The position numbers were made by a program, and so were the translations under genes. The notes beneath the pieces are model-generated. The model saw only the letters and a program-made list of their open reading frames with translations, was not told where the DNA came from and ran no database searches. 64,000 nt of DNA from Fulvia fulva (taxonomy: Eukaryota; Ascomycota; Dothideomycetes; Mycosphaerellales; Mycosphaerellaceae): contig NC_063016.1 in the NCBI RefSeq assembly GCF_020509005.1, forward strand, positions 1,426,001-1,490,000, in the 5' to 3' direction. Shown here piece by piece: positions 41,435-53,900 of the stretch. The first letter of the stretch is position 1, and every line of letters begins with the position of its first letter.

Positions 41435-44400
41435 CTCCTACTCATCTCGTATAGGAGGTTATAGTCTGCTCACTTCCTATCAATAGTACTTGGACCTTTT
41501 TATGACAGGTTCAGCTAGCTTATAAACCTCTAGAAGTGTGGACCAGTCTTTGGTTTTGTAAACCCGTCTGTAACTATCTCAGAGGTTAGGGTGTACTTAA
41601 CAGCAATAAGCCTCCTCTACTAAAGTTTCCTAACAGCGTTATAGGCAATGTCAATGTGCTTCGACTTGTTATGAACATGTGCATCTTTTACTAGGGTAAG
41701 GGCAGCTTGATTGTCACCTCTTAATTGGACTAGTCTCAAATTTGATACAGTCTCCTAGTTTCTAGTGATTCTTGGTTGATAGGAACAGTCTCCTACTAAC
41801 TCTAGACAATCCATTTCCCTTAGTAGTGAAGCTAGGAATTAGGACTGCTTCGTATATATATTCATAGCTATATATTTAGCCTCTATTGTGGATGTTACTA
41901 CAGACTTTTGCTTCTTGCTTATCCAAGAAACTAGTGCCCTACAGAGGAAGAAGACATACCTAAGGATTAAGACTCTGTCTGCTTTGTCTATTGCATAATT
42001 AGAATCATAGTATCTAATAAGGTGTCCTTTTCCAGACTTTGAGAACTGAAGTCCTAGATCAGGGTATGATCTTAGGTACCTAGTGATCTTCTTCAAAGCC
42101 TTTATGTGGTAGGTAGATGGGTCACTCACAAATGAGCTCATCCTTCCTAGGGCAAAAGCAATGTCTAGCCTTGTGATTGTTGCTAGCTACATCTAAGTAC
42201 CATTAATACTCTAGTACTCTGCCTTGTCACACCTCTTATCTATATAGCTTGAAGGTTTGAGGGCCTTATAGCTGTCTATAGGTGAGTGTGTAGGTGCTGC
42301 CTTCTTATAGTTCATTCCTATCTTGGCTAGGCTGTCCCTAACAAAGTGTCCTTGGTCAAGTTTCAGGATTCCTCTCTTCCTGTCCCTTGTGACTCTTATG
42401 CTAAGGATCTTTTCAGGTTCACCTAGATCTTTAATCTTGAAGATCTTGCTAAGTTCTCTTTTAAACTAGAGAATATCTGTCAACTTTGGTGTAGCAATTA
42501 GAATGTCATCTATATATATAAGGATTATGATCTCCCTCTTCTTATAGATAAGTAGGCATAGATCCACTTCTGACTGTATAAATCCAATCTCTCTAAGCTT
42601 TGACACATAGAGTTGATTCCAATCTCTAGCTGCTTGCTTAAGTCTATACAAGCTTTTGAGGATTTTGAACACTATGTTTAGTAGAAGCTCAACTCCTGGT
42701 AGTAGTAACATAAAGATGTCTTTATGGAGGGTGCTTTCTGTGAATGCATTGTTCACATCCACTTGGTGAAGATAAAGATCCTTCTTATACACAATAGCTA
42801 TAAACACCCTAAGGGTGTCCTGTCTTACTATAGGTGCAAATGTCTCTATAAAGTCAACACTAAACTTCTGTAAGAAGCCCCTTGCAACTAGTCTAGCCTT
42901 GAACTTTTCAATAGCTCCACTAATGCTTCTCTTAATATCAAAGACCTATCTTAATGTAACCAGATTTGCTCCTTTTGGTGGAACAGAATTTTCCTAGGTG
43001 TTGTTACTCTATAGAGCATCTAGTTCCTTTTGGATTGCTTCCTTCTAAAGATGTCCCTATTTCTTGTCATTTATAGCATCCTTGTAGGATTTTGGAATTA
43101 GGACCTCTTGCTTGTATACAATGGCTTCTACAGTTGCTATAAAGGCCATTTCCTTAACTTCTTCTAGGAATTCGCTATCCTATAGTATTGAACTGTCCAC
43201 TGATTACATAGCTACAAAGAAAGCTTAGTAAAAAGTAGCAAGGTTCTCTAAGAGGTCTATTGCTTCTCCTACTTCAGTAGTTAGTTCGGGCTTAGGGACT
43301 ATGGATTTTAGGGCTTTCTGTTTCATGTCATAGCCCTCAACATCATAGTTAGCCTTTCTCTTTCTAAGGGATGATTTAGGGACCGTCACTTATGACCTAG
43401 TAACGTCTATTTCCTAGGGATCTAGGGAGCTTCTCTCAATTAGCTGATCGATTTTCTGAAATTCCCCTACGTTCTCCGGAGGCTAGGGAAGTTGCATAAA
43501 TAGCTTTCTCGGCTGAGCGACTTTAGGGCTCTCAATTAGCTGATCTATTTCGGGGGGGCTCTGATAGACGCCTAGATGGTAGGTAGATTGTCCTAAGGAT
43601 ACGTTCTTCCTCGGCCTTCCTAAGGGCTTCCTAGCTAGTGTACTGCTTAGTAGATTCAATGTTAGAACATTGAGACCTATATTACCTCTAGGCTGGTCCT
43701 TAAAGAAGTCTGTATATGTGTGTTGTTTAACAGCTCTCATGTCTGGTTCCTAAAAGAGCTAGGCTTTAGCTGTGTTTTCAACATACCTAATAAACACTAC
43801 TTCTTTACCCCTATTCATTAGCTTGTCACTTCTTGCCTATTGAGGTTGGGATCTTGTGTCTATATAGACAACAGCTTTGCATCCCTAAACTTTTAAATGG
43901 TTGATGGTCGGTTTGATACCATCAAAAGCCTCATCTAGTGAAACCTTGAACCCATCGTAATCTAGGCCATTTGGCAGTTTGTTCCTCATATAAGTTTGGG
44001 CCTCTAGTGCTTCAGGCCAAAATTCGACCGGCATTTTAGCCTCTTTAAGCATTGCCCTTATAGAGTCCTCTGAGGTTTGTATTGACCTCTCAACTGGTCT
44101 ATTCTGTAGAGAGTTGTATGCCTCAGTCGGCTCGAGCCCAATCCCTAAATCCTTCTCCTACTGCTTCACTAATGCAATAAGTTCTTTTGCATTGTCAAGT
44201 CTTACTGCTTTCAGCTGCGCTGATGATTTCCTCTCTGCTTTGATCTTCTAGTTCTGGAGAGCAACTGGAGCATCTTCTCTTTTCCTAAGAGGAAAGGTCC
44301 ACTTCTTCCTAGAGAAGTTGTTAACAATCTCAAGCCAGTATTTGAATCCTAGTCTTGAGATTGGTAGTGGGCCATATATGTCAATAGATACAAGGGCAAG

Positions 44401-45000
44401 TCTTTCAGGTCTTCTCTCTGTAACTTCGCCTTTGTACTTCTTCATCTTTGCTATTGAGCATACTCTGCACTGGTGAAAGCCATCCTTAGGGATAGGAATG
44501 GGTTCTTTCAAGTCTGTTACCTTGTGAAGATTCTGGAGCAAATTCTTCCTAAAGTGTGCAAATCTTCTATGCCAAAGCTCCCACTGCTTCAGGTCGGTCT
44601 CTGATTGAGCAGTCATAAAGGCATTCTCTATTGGTAGTGCATATGATGAGTAATGTGCCCGTTCTTGTAGGAGAGGAGAAATCTCATCAATGAATGGAAC
44701 CCCCCCTAAGGAGCTTTGTCTAGACAACAGTCTCACCAGAGGGGGAAACAAGAGAAAATGATGGAGGTTGCACACCAAACTGCTTGCTAAACTAGTTCTA
44801 TGAAACCAGGTTCACTCCTAGCTTGGGTACAAGCAGGACATCTTCCAAAACAACTTTTCTGCCAGCTCTCCCACTCATCTCTACATTCCCAATATGAGTG
44901 GCCAATAAAAACCCACCTCCCACTTTGATCCATTTCTTCCTTGTCAAGGGAGTCATAGATCTAAAGAGGCAGCTTTAGTCAGTCATATAGGATGAAGCAC
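41435..45000 (-). pseudogene. Copia D pol relic: integrase, RT, RNase H
   Basis: Minus-strand open pieces 44248-44778, 43483-43740, 42466-42807 and 41839-42141 all lie in one frame, so almost only RIP-type stops break this pol. Integrase: LWHRRFAHF (pre-integrase His), CRVCSIAKMKK (Cys pair) and SIDIYGPLP (first catalytic Asp). Linker: 43,483-43,740. RT: YLHQVDVNNAF and YIDDILIA at 42505-42516. RNase H: KKITRYLRSYPDLGL, YDSNYAIDKADRV and STIEAKYIAM. It would copy RNA to DNA and insert it, but this copy has stops near 42,150, 42,460 and elsewhere. Confidence 0.85.
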
Positions 45001-46558
45001 AGGAGTCAAGTAACCACTCTGACGAGGGGAACTTGCCTTGGACTTCTGCAGTTGAGTGAGCCACTTCATCATACTCATCATCATCAGACATTGTCTCTAG
45101 GGATGAGCTGCATGGTGACTCTTAGGCGGAGAAACCTTTTCTAGTCTTCTTTGCTTTAGAGGTATAAGACTGGGCCTAGTTCTTCTAGAGTGACAGCATG
45201 TTAGAGCTGAGTTTCTTCACCATTTTCTTAAGTTCTTCTATAGAGGACTTCTCTCTTGGTGTCCTCCTTGAAGTGGGTAGTGGAGTTCTCTTCTTCTTAA
45301 TATATGTTGTATTCTAGGAAGATGGTGGTTAGGAATGAGATCTAAGGACCTTTCTTGCCTTAGGCAAACTAGGGCAGTCCTTGATCAGATGATCCTTCTT
45401 ATAGAGAAGGCAGGAGAGTGGTCTTGCTAGACCTAAGGGCTTGACCTAGGTGGCTGCCATGCCATACTCAGCCTTAGAGGGATCTAACCTGGCTTCTTGA
45501 GCTTTAAGGATCTTTAAGGTCCTTTCATGATACATCTTTGGCTAAGCCATGATAGTATCCCTGGCTACATAGTAGTCAGGTGGCAGTGAGCTTAAGAGCT
45601 GGGTCATCCTCACATTAGCTTTCCTATAATACTGACCCTCTAGGTCAACATCAGCAATCCTTTTTCTAAGAGAAACTAGGTGTGTCTATACAGATCTGAT
45701 GGTGAACTCTTCACTCATCTCAAAGGTCACAAATTGCTTTATAAGCTTATGTGTATAGGTTGGTAGCACCTAGCTATACTTGTTCCAGAGATACACCTAC
45801 TTCTCAGCAGCTCTTCTAGATTTATATGAGCCCTTAAGCTCAAATTCATCTTCTTCTATGATCCTACTAAGGATACTAAAGTTGCATACTACATTGTGTC
45901 TTGTCTATGTTAGCGTATTGAGGATCTCTTTGGTTATAGCCTCTTCTTAGAGTTTCAGAGTCTTGCCCTTGATGTTGTCAAAAGACACTTCTATTAAGTC
46001 ATCAATTGCAAAGAATGCTGATTAGCTCTCTATCTTGTATCTCTGAAGGTTGAACTATCTCTTCCAATTGTCCCTCCTAAGAATTAGGATTTTGCCTCCC
46101 TTCTCCTCTGTCTTCTCTTAGTATAGATCCATAATAAATTGGATGTAATGAAACAAGGTGTGTATGTTCCAAAGTGGTGGCTTAGATCCTACTGAGGCTT
46201 CTAGTATAGAATAGGAAAGTTCGTAGGTGTAGATACTAAGGCCTACTTAGTAAAGTAAAGGAGCGGTATGAGGTCTCGGGGCTAGGACACAGGTCTGTCT
46301 CTCCTAGTAGAGCTTCCGATGACTTACTTGAAGTCCTTCTTAATAGTATCTCGATGCAGTTCTACCTATAGAGTATCTTTAAGGTATTAGCTTTAAGTAA
46401 GCCGCACAGAGTCCTTGTCTAGGTTACCTATTACTTAGTATCAAACTAAGCTCCTTGATAGGATAGACGGGGTAGACTTCTGATTCCTAGATCTTTTCTA
46501 CTACGATAGTAAGGGATATAAGTAACCTATACTGATATAGGTTGCTCTTATTCCTATA
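45001..46558 (-). pseudogene. Copia D gag and protease relic
   Basis: Minus-strand gag with a knuckle remnant CLLYKKDHLIKDC at about 45,412-45,374 (second Cys changed to Tyr). The protease boundary lies near 44,980-45,030. Light RIP, several in-frame TAG/TAA. The first 150 bp next to the primer site (46,410-46,558) look like an untranslated leader. Confidence 0.7.
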
Positions 46559-46577
46559 CAAACCCGGGCTTATAACC
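46559..46577 (-). promoter_or_regulatory. Copia D primer-binding site (half-tRNA, initiator Met)
   Basis: Minus strand GGTTATAAGCCCGGGTTTG directly beside the 5' LTR, identical to the site of copia C although the two LTR families are unrelated. Confidence 0.7.
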
Positions 46578-46812
46578 TATTAAACAGGTACGGGTGGATA
46601 GTAGCGGAGTGGAGTAAGAGATCAATCTTTAACTGACTAATAGCACGAGCATATAGCAATATATCAGGAACCAATATATTGATTGTGTTAGATGTCTATC
46701 TAAGCTAAAGGGGAGAGAAGGTATCTCCCTACAAGCTGAGTCATCGTGGATGCCTTAGGCTACTAGATCACTTCCTGATTGTTAACTCCCTTTAAGATGC
46801 TACATCTTAACA
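46578..46812 (-). repeat. Copia D 5' LTR (235 bp)
   Basis: Starts TATTAAACAGG, with the terminal TG changed to TA, and ends TACATCTTAACA. It differs from the 3' LTR at scattered C/T and G/A sites. Confidence 0.92.
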
Positions 46813-46817
46813 AGAGG

Positions 46818-47757
46818 TTTCATATCGAATTGCTTACTAAACTGCCTCTACGAAACTAGATTAACTCTAAGATTAGGAATAAATAAGACTTTTTCTAGCG
46901 CAATTTATTTTCCCGCTAGTCCTCCTATAGTTACTATTCCTTTATAGAAGGTATCTAGGTACCCCCTACCGACTTTAATTACCTTCCTCCTTACTAGTTT
47001 CCTAAGCGATCTAAATAGGGACTAATTATTAGTTATATATAAGGAGGTATAGGAGTCGAGTAACTATTCGGAGGTCGGAAACTTACCTTTTACTTCGGTA
47101 GTAGAATAAGTAACTTCGTCGTCGTATAGTTCCTTAGTATCGCTTTCTCGGGAGGTATAGGCTCGTCCGGCCTTTGCCTTTGTCTTGTCCTTATTATCGG
47201 ATTGGCTTTTCCTATCCTTCTATTGTCTCCTCGACTTCTTTAGAGCGTTCTAGGCTTTCTTCTTCTTTATAAACTCTTTTACCGATTCTAGCTCTAGGTA
47301 GGATATAACTAGATAGTTACCTTCGTAGATAAAGTAGCCGCCTTTCCCCCCTTACCTCTAGGAGTATATAGCGGTCTCGCCTTTACCTTCTTAGATTCGC
47401 GATTCGTAGGATTTAAGTAGGACTATAGCGGATTCCTATCCTAGATTCGGCTAGACTAGTATAGTATCCCTCGTACTCGTATAGACGTCCGGGAGGCTAC
47501 TTAGTAGGTACTTAAACCTTCGGACGGGATCTTTATAGTAGGTCTCCTTACTATCTCTTTTGGCGATCTATATAGATAGATTACCTAGATATGTCTACCC
47601 TTATCTAATTGTCTAGTCGTCCGGTAGCTTAAAAGATACTAGCTATCTTATAAGTACTACCGCGTAGGCTTTATAGACTTTTCTATATTTCTTCTATAGA
47701 AGTTTCTAGATTTCTTTTATATCTCGTATATCTAGGATCTCCTAGTTATCTTCCTTA
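46818..47757 (-). pseudogene. Copia A protease and gag relic
   Basis: Continues copia A beyond copia D and matches 54,280-55,280 of the complete relative. The minus strand gives the protease remnant LLDSYTS (DSGAS-type) near 47,065 and a gag zinc-knuckle remnant near 47,330. It breaks off in gag, where the solo copia D LTR and then a LINE fragment follow. Confidence 0.75.
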
Positions 47758-47762
47758 GATAG

Positions 47763-47997
47763 TGTTAAACAGGTACGGGTAGATAGTAGCGGAGTAGAGT
47801 AAGAGATCAATCTTTAACTGACTAATAGCACGAGCATATAGCAATATATCAGGAACCAATATGTTGATTGTGTTAGATGTCTATCTAAGCTAAAGGGGAG
47901 AGAAGGTATCTCCCTACAAGCTAAGTCATCGTGGATGCCTTAGGCTGCTAGATCACTCTATAATTGTTGACTCCCTTTGAGATGCTACATCTTAATA
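47763..47997 (-). repeat. Solo LTR of copia D
   Basis: 235 bp, nearly identical to the copia D LTRs, flanked by GATAG on both sides (47758-47762 and 47998-48002). No internal sequence is attached, which fits LTR-LTR recombination. It ends TTAATA (from TTAACA) and is less mutated than its surroundings. Confidence 0.9.
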
Positions 47998-48002
47998 GAT
48001 AG

Positions 48003-48332
48003 GTATATAGATAGATAGATTTATTATTCCCCTATTCTAGGACCCTATTCGGCCTATATAGATATATATCTATTATTATATATAAAGGGAAACCTCAATA
48101 GGTAAAAACCCTTCCCGCCCCCGACTTCTCCTTATCTAGATTAGCTTTCCCTCTAAACGTACGTAGTCTATATTACTACCCCGTTAGCCCCCGCTCCTAG
48201 CCGGTCTCGTCGCGCTACGCCGTATCCTCTCTTCCTATACTACTCCTACTAGGCGGTACTGTTCTAGCTAGCCCTTCTCTAGTATCTAGTTCGTAATATA
48301 CCGTAGGTCCTTAATATTATTAAGAAGTACCC
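48003..48332 (-). mobile_element. LINE4: 3' fragment of a LINE3-type element
   Basis: Matches the 3' end of LINE3 (27,105-27,420) in the same orientation, including the ATCT-type tail (ATAGATAGATAGATTTATTATTCC) and the C-terminal end of ORF2. Heavily RIPed. It is cut at 48,332 by the gypsy E LTR. The rest of the LINE was not found on the far side of gypsy E. Confidence 0.85.
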
Positions 48333-48502
48333 TATTACGGGCCTAGGCGGACGTCTAGTAAATAGTAGTCGGTTACGTAACTCGGTACGGGCCGGCCCGT
48401 ATACCTCGGCTTATATATTAACTTTCCGTACCTCGTACTCCTCTTAGATAGCCTATCTAATAACTTCGTTATTTGCCCTATATTAAGAACGGCTCCCTTA
48501 TA
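48333..48502 (+). repeat. Gypsy E 5' LTR (170 bp)
   Basis: Starts TATTACGGGCCTAGG (from TGTTACGGGCC) and ends CTCCCTTATA. It differs from the 3' LTR at a few positions, mostly transitions. Confidence 0.9.
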
Positions 48503-48799
48503 CTTTATTAGACCTCCTTTACTAACCGTAGAATACGTACTACGAAGGACCTATAAAGTAATAGGTCAAAGATATAGAAACTACGCTTATTGCGAGTTTT
48601 CTATACTAATCGCGCGACAAACGCGACAGGTCTAAGTTAATAAGAATAATCGCACCTTTATTAATAAGATACTAGCTAAGAGTATAGGCGGTAGGTACTC
48701 CCTACTTACTAGTCGCCCTAAGATCCGCCGCGAGTCGCTTATATTTAATAGTAGCTAGACTTAAGGTTACTTAACCTAACCCTAATAGCTAACTAACGA

Positions 48800-50602
48800 G
48801 CAAATATAGTAGCGTGTTAAGCAACTAATATAACTAGTTACCGAACCGCCTAAGACGATCAATCTCTCCGACTATATCTAGAATAACGAAGTAAAAGAAT
48901 ATACGACTAGATAGGATGTCGAGTTTAATTATAACGATAATATAGTAATAGAGGAAGGAGAAGGAGAACAATAGGTAGCTAAGACTTTCCGCTATAATCT
49001 AGAGGAGCTAAAGAACCTAGATATAACCGAGTTCTAAGCCCTTATAGCTAGTATACCTAAAGCACTATCTACGATCTATTACCTACTTCGACGCGCCTAA
49101 GCCGACGACTATAATATAACCGAGTTATCAAAGATACTCGGCTAGGTATATAACAAGCTTTAGGATAAGAGAGTAGTAGTTAGGACAGCCTAGGATAAGC
49201 TAAAGTAGGACAAGGCCGAGTTTAAGTAGAAGAAGTTAGATATATAGATATTATAGTAGAAGGTAGATAAGTAGGTTAAGTATCTTACGAATAAGGTCGA
49301 TAAGTATAAGAGGAACGAGCCGGATGTCGCTAAAGTAAAGGACGATCTAAAGGCAATTATAGCCGATCGTAATAATATCTAGAAGAGCTTAGACAATATA
49401 ACTAAGGAACGCGACACCGCCGTAAAGGATCGCGACTAGCTAATAGTAGCCCGTAATCTACTCTAATAGTAGGTCGACGATTTTAAGAAACTACCGCCTA
49501 CGCCGGATATAGCTAAGAACCGTAAATATATACTTAACGCTATATCGTAGATTTAAGACAAGAACGTAGAGCTCTCTAAACTTAACGCCTAGATCGTAGA
49601 GTACGTTAATCGTGTCTAGGACCTCGAGAACTAATAGAGTAACGTCGATAATAAGCTCTCTAACTATAAGTCTACCGCTAAGGACTATAACCGCGAGATC
49701 GAGTATATTAAGAAGACTAAGGACGACGAAATTATAGACCTAAAGAAGCGACTTGCCGAGAAGCCTAAGTAAGGACGTCGTAGCCGCGGATCGCGTAAGG
49801 ATAGTACCTAAGACGACAACCTATCTAATAGCTCCGATAGCTCGAGCTCGTCCGACTCCGATTCTAACTCCGAGCCTAGCGACGACGAAGATCGCCGTAA
49901 GTACCGTAAGAAGAAGTCTAAGAAGAGTAAGCGTAAGAGTAAGGACGAGGAGCTCGACGCGGACTAGGATACGATACTTAATATCGACCTAGACCTTAAC
50001 GTTATGTTTAAGATAGATAAGACAGAGGTAAAGAAGTTTAGCGGTAATAGGAATAAGGGTAATACGCCTATCGGGCTAACGTTCGAGGTATAGTAGAACA
50101 CCTTAGAAACTAAGCTATAGAATACTACGTTCCGTACCTCGAAGGCTACGTTAAAGTTCGTATATAACTATACTAAGGGTAGCGCGTTCTAGTTAATCGG
50201 ACCTCAAATCCCGTCCCTTACTAGCGTAAAGGGCGACCGTATATATAAGACACTTAATAAGCTTATAAAGGACTTACGTAAGCGCTATAGTAAGCGTAAC
50301 GCGAAGGCTCGCGTACGCGACGATATAGCTACCTTAAAGTAAGTAGATAGACGTAACGACTCCTTTACCGAGTTTAACGTCTTATTTAGAAAGAGTACGA
50401 ACATTATATAGCTTCACTGCGATTAAGAGGACTATATCGATATACTAAAGCGTAAGCTAAATTACCGGTACCTCTAGAAGTTTATCTCTAAGGACCTATA
50501 GATAATTAAAGCTATAGAAGATTACTTATATCGAGCTAAGGAGGATTTCCGCCTAGTCGATATACTATACCCGAGAAAGTAGCCTACTAAGAAGGATAAT
50601 AA
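48800..50602 (+). pseudogene. Gypsy E gag relic, 5' part
   Basis: A long charged region with heptad-like spacing (49,150-49,760, e.g. DKYKRNEPDVAKVKDDLKAI) suggests a coiled coil. A very basic block KYRKKKSKKSKRKSK follows near 49,900. The retrotransposon gag core comes next (KFSGNRNKGNTP near 50,040, DSFTEFNVLF near 50,360, EDYIDILKRKLNYRYL near 50,430). The frame then passes into the copia insertion at 50,602. Stops are RIP-type. 48,503-48,800 is the leader; its primer site was not identified. Confidence 0.7.
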
Positions 50603-50941
50603 TGTTGAATAGGTATAGTATATATATACACGGAAGTTAGGACACGTAATAGAGAAGGAGGAAGGACTAATATAGTATACGAAGGTATATAGTAGAACAG
50701 TATTTAGTACTAAAGGTATCTCTACTATCGGTATAGAGACTACGTCTCTTATACCTATATAGAGGGATATTACTCTAGTCCTAGTTCTATTTCACTACGC
50801 CTTATCGGTTTTACCTATATCTTATCCTACGATTCGTACGGTATTATAATAGTATTGCCGTACTATTGTCTCGACTAGCTTAGTGTATACTAAGTCAGTC
50901 TTAGTACCGTACGACATACCTACTAACCTATATTCGTAACA
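50603..50941 (-). repeat. Copia A2 3' LTR (339 bp)
   Basis: Starts TGTTGAATAGG and ends TTCGTAACA. Differences from the other LTR are mainly G/A and C/T. Confidence 0.92.
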
Positions 50942-53900
50942 CTCCTACTTAGGTCGTAAGGCAAGGAACGATTGTTCCTACTATACTAGCTATAGCTATC
51001 GTATAAAGGTCTAGAACTAGGGACCGGCTAGCGGTTTAGTTAAACTATCTACTACTATCTCCTTAGTATAGCAGTACTCTACTTTGATCTTCCTCTACTA
51101 CTAGAGGTGCCTAATATAGTTATAGGCAACATTAATATACTTAGATCTTTCGTAGATATAGGCGTGCTTAACTAAGGTTAGAGCCGCCTAGTCATCCCCT
51201 ATAAGGCGCACTAGTCTTAGTTCGTCGACGGTACTCTTGTCGGCTAGGACTATTAGTTAGAAAGAGTAGTCTCCTACTAGCCCCGGGCAGTTTATCTCTC
51301 GGAGGATAGCCGCTAGGAACTAGGATTGTTTTACGGCGGCGTTTATCGCTATAAACTCTACCTCTATAGTAGAGGTTACTATAGACTTTTGCTTCTTACT
51401 TATCTAGGATATAGGCGTACCGTATACTAGCTAGACATGTCCTAGAATTAAGACCCTATCTACTCGATCTATTGCGTAGTCGGAGTCTAAGTATCCGGTT
51501 AGGGTACCGCTACTACGTCTAAATATTAACCCTAGGTCGGGGAACGACCTTAGGTATCTCGAGACCTTCTTTAGTACTTTTATATGCCGCTTTATTAGAT
51601 CCGCGACATATGTGCTAGTTCTCCCGAGTAGGAAGGCTAGGTCCGGTCTCGTTATAGTTATTAGCTATATCTAGGTCCTATTATTGCTCTAGTAGTTATC
51701 CTTGCTATATCTCTCGTCGTTCGGGGCTATAGGACGGAGGTCATTATAACTATCTATTAGCGAGAGTATTAGGCTTGCCTTTTCTTTTACTATATCTATT
51801 TTAGTAAGGGCCTTACGGATATAATAGCCCTAGTCGAGTTTTAGAGTACCGTTACGCCTATCGCGAGTGATCTTTAGTCCTAGTAGTTTCTCCGGTTCCC
51901 CGAGATCCTTAATCTTAAAGTGTTACGCGAACTGCTTCTTAAACTATTAGATGTCGGCCAACCTTAGTACTATAATAGGTATGTCGTCTATATAGATAAG
52001 TAGTATAATGTCTCTCTTAGTATAAGTTAGGAGACATAGGTCTACCTCGGACTAGTAGAATCCTACTTTAACTAACGTAGCGATATAGAGCTTATTCTAG
52101 TGTCTAGCTACCTACTTTAGGCCGTAGAGACTCCGGAGTACCTTAAGGACCGTATTTAGTAGGGTTTCGACTCCTAGTAGGGGTTTTATATAGACGTCTT
52201 CGGCTAGGTAGCTTTAGGTAAACGTATTGTTAACGTCGACCTAGTATATCTCGAGATCCCGCTCGTAAACTACTACTATAAAGACCCTTAGGGTGTTATA
52301 GCGTACTATAGGTACGAATGTCTCTTTAAAGTTAACGCCGAACTTCTATAAAAACCCTCTTACGATAAGTCTTGCCTTAAACTTTTCGATTGCTCCGCTT
52401 AAAAGTCTCTTTACGTCGAAGACCTACTTAGAGGTAACTATATTTGCCTCCCTTAGAGCGATAGCCGTTTCCTAGGTATTATTACTTAATAACGAGAGTA
52501 GCTCGGTATCGATAGCGTCCTTCTATAAGTGGCCCTATTTAGGATCCCCTACCGTAGCCTTATATATCTTCGGGATAGGTACTTCCTATTAGTAGGCGGT
52601 ACCGGGTCCGAATGTAGTAAAGGCGTATTCTTAGACTTCGTTAAATAGTTCCTCTACCGTAGCTATAAATATACGTTCGTCGGTATTAGTAAGTCTATTA
52701 TTTACCTATAGTAGTTAGTAGAACAAAGCTATTATAGCTTTATAGTGCTTAGCCTTATAGTCCTAGTCCTAGCCGTAGTTATCGTTAGGATCCCTAGTCC
52801 TTTTCCTCCGGACGATTAGTTCCGGTAGCTCCGGGGTTTCCTCGATCTTCTTATAGTCCGCGATATTATCTAGTCTACCGGGAAGTTGGATATAGAGCGG
52901 TCTTAAGACAGTTAGTCTTTTGTCCTTAGCCGTAGCGGGTTCGGTCTCTACGTAGGGAGCGGGGATTAGCTAGGTCGGTTCTTCTATAGAGGACTCGGCT
53001 ACTTTAGTAGTAGAAAGTTAGGGTATTTTATACCCTATCTCGCTTACGTTACTCTCGTCGAGCCTAGGTATTATACTACCCGAGGATCGTAAGATTACTA
53101 TCGGGGCATCCGCTAGTTACTAAACTAGTAGTAGTCGCGAGACCGCCGGTAGTCGACCGACTAGCCTTCGTTTAGGTACCTTACTAGGTTAGTTTATAAA
53201 GGAGACACCTAAATCTAGATCTCCCCCCTTCTTGTTTTCGAACTAATCTACTTAGCTATACTACCTAATAGCTCGTATATCTAGCTCCTAGAACAACTAT
53301 TACTTAGTCGATTGACCGTATCTAACGAAAACAGCTTCCTTACCCCGGTTTATTAACTTATCCTATCGTAGCCCTTTTAGATATAATTTCGGTTCTACGT
53401 AAACTACTACCCTATAACCCTATACTCTTAGGTAATGTACCGTCGGTACTTTGCTAGTAAATACTTCTTCCGGCGAAAGTTAGACACCGTTAAGTAACGG
53501 TCCGTTCGGTAGTAGGCTACGTATAACCGCCTATACCTCTAGCGCTTTAGGCTAGAATTCTACCGGTATCCCCGATTCCTCGAGCATTACGCGGATCGCG
53601 TTCTCCGATACCTAGATTGACCTTTCTACTACTCCGTTTTGTATAGAGTTATAAGCATCCGTCGTATCGTATTAAACCCCCGATTCTTTCTCCTATTCTT
53701 TTAGAACTATTAGTAGCTTAGGTATATTGTTACTCCGTACTACTCTTACGTAGCATTTCGATACTTTCTCTATAGTTAGCCGCTATTGTCGTAGTACTTA
53801 CGGTACGTCGGATTTGTTCTTAAGCGGGATTACCTACTTCTTTCTTAAGAAGTTATCTACGATCTCTAGCTAGTATTTAAAACCTAGCCTAGATGTCGTA

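Larger units (their letters stand above)
41200..46812 (-). mobile_element. Copia D: complete, lightly RIPed copia element
   Basis: 5.6 kb with 235-bp LTRs and the 5-bp duplication AGAGG (41195-41199 and 46813-46817), inserted in copia A. Many CpA and TpG remain, so long stretches of pol are open and share one frame. The primer site is at 46559-46577. Related copies in the window are the solo LTR at 47,763 and a 3' fragment at 61,072. Confidence 0.93.
10222..47762 (-). mobile_element. Copia A: one copia element split into several pieces across 37.5 kb
   Basis: The 3' LTR (10222-10538) and the internal pieces 10539-11542, 18770-21090, 26352-26659, 41188-41199 and 46818-47762 align in order with the complete relative at 50,603-56,054. 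The gaps are filled by the solo LTR at 10,900, gypsy G1, LINE2, copia B, copia D and the solo copia D LTR, each with target duplications that match across the gap. About 4.9 kb of an expected 5.45 kb is present. The 5' gag end and 5' LTR were not found; a LINE fragment and gypsy E follow. Strongly RIPed; orientation follows from the order LTR, RNase H, RT, integrase, gag, read left to right. Confidence 0.85.

Noticed and set aside
49753..49992. Open frame of 79 codons rich in Arg and Thr
   Set aside because: An alternative frame over the basic block of gypsy E gag; the correct frame gives a readable gag sequence.
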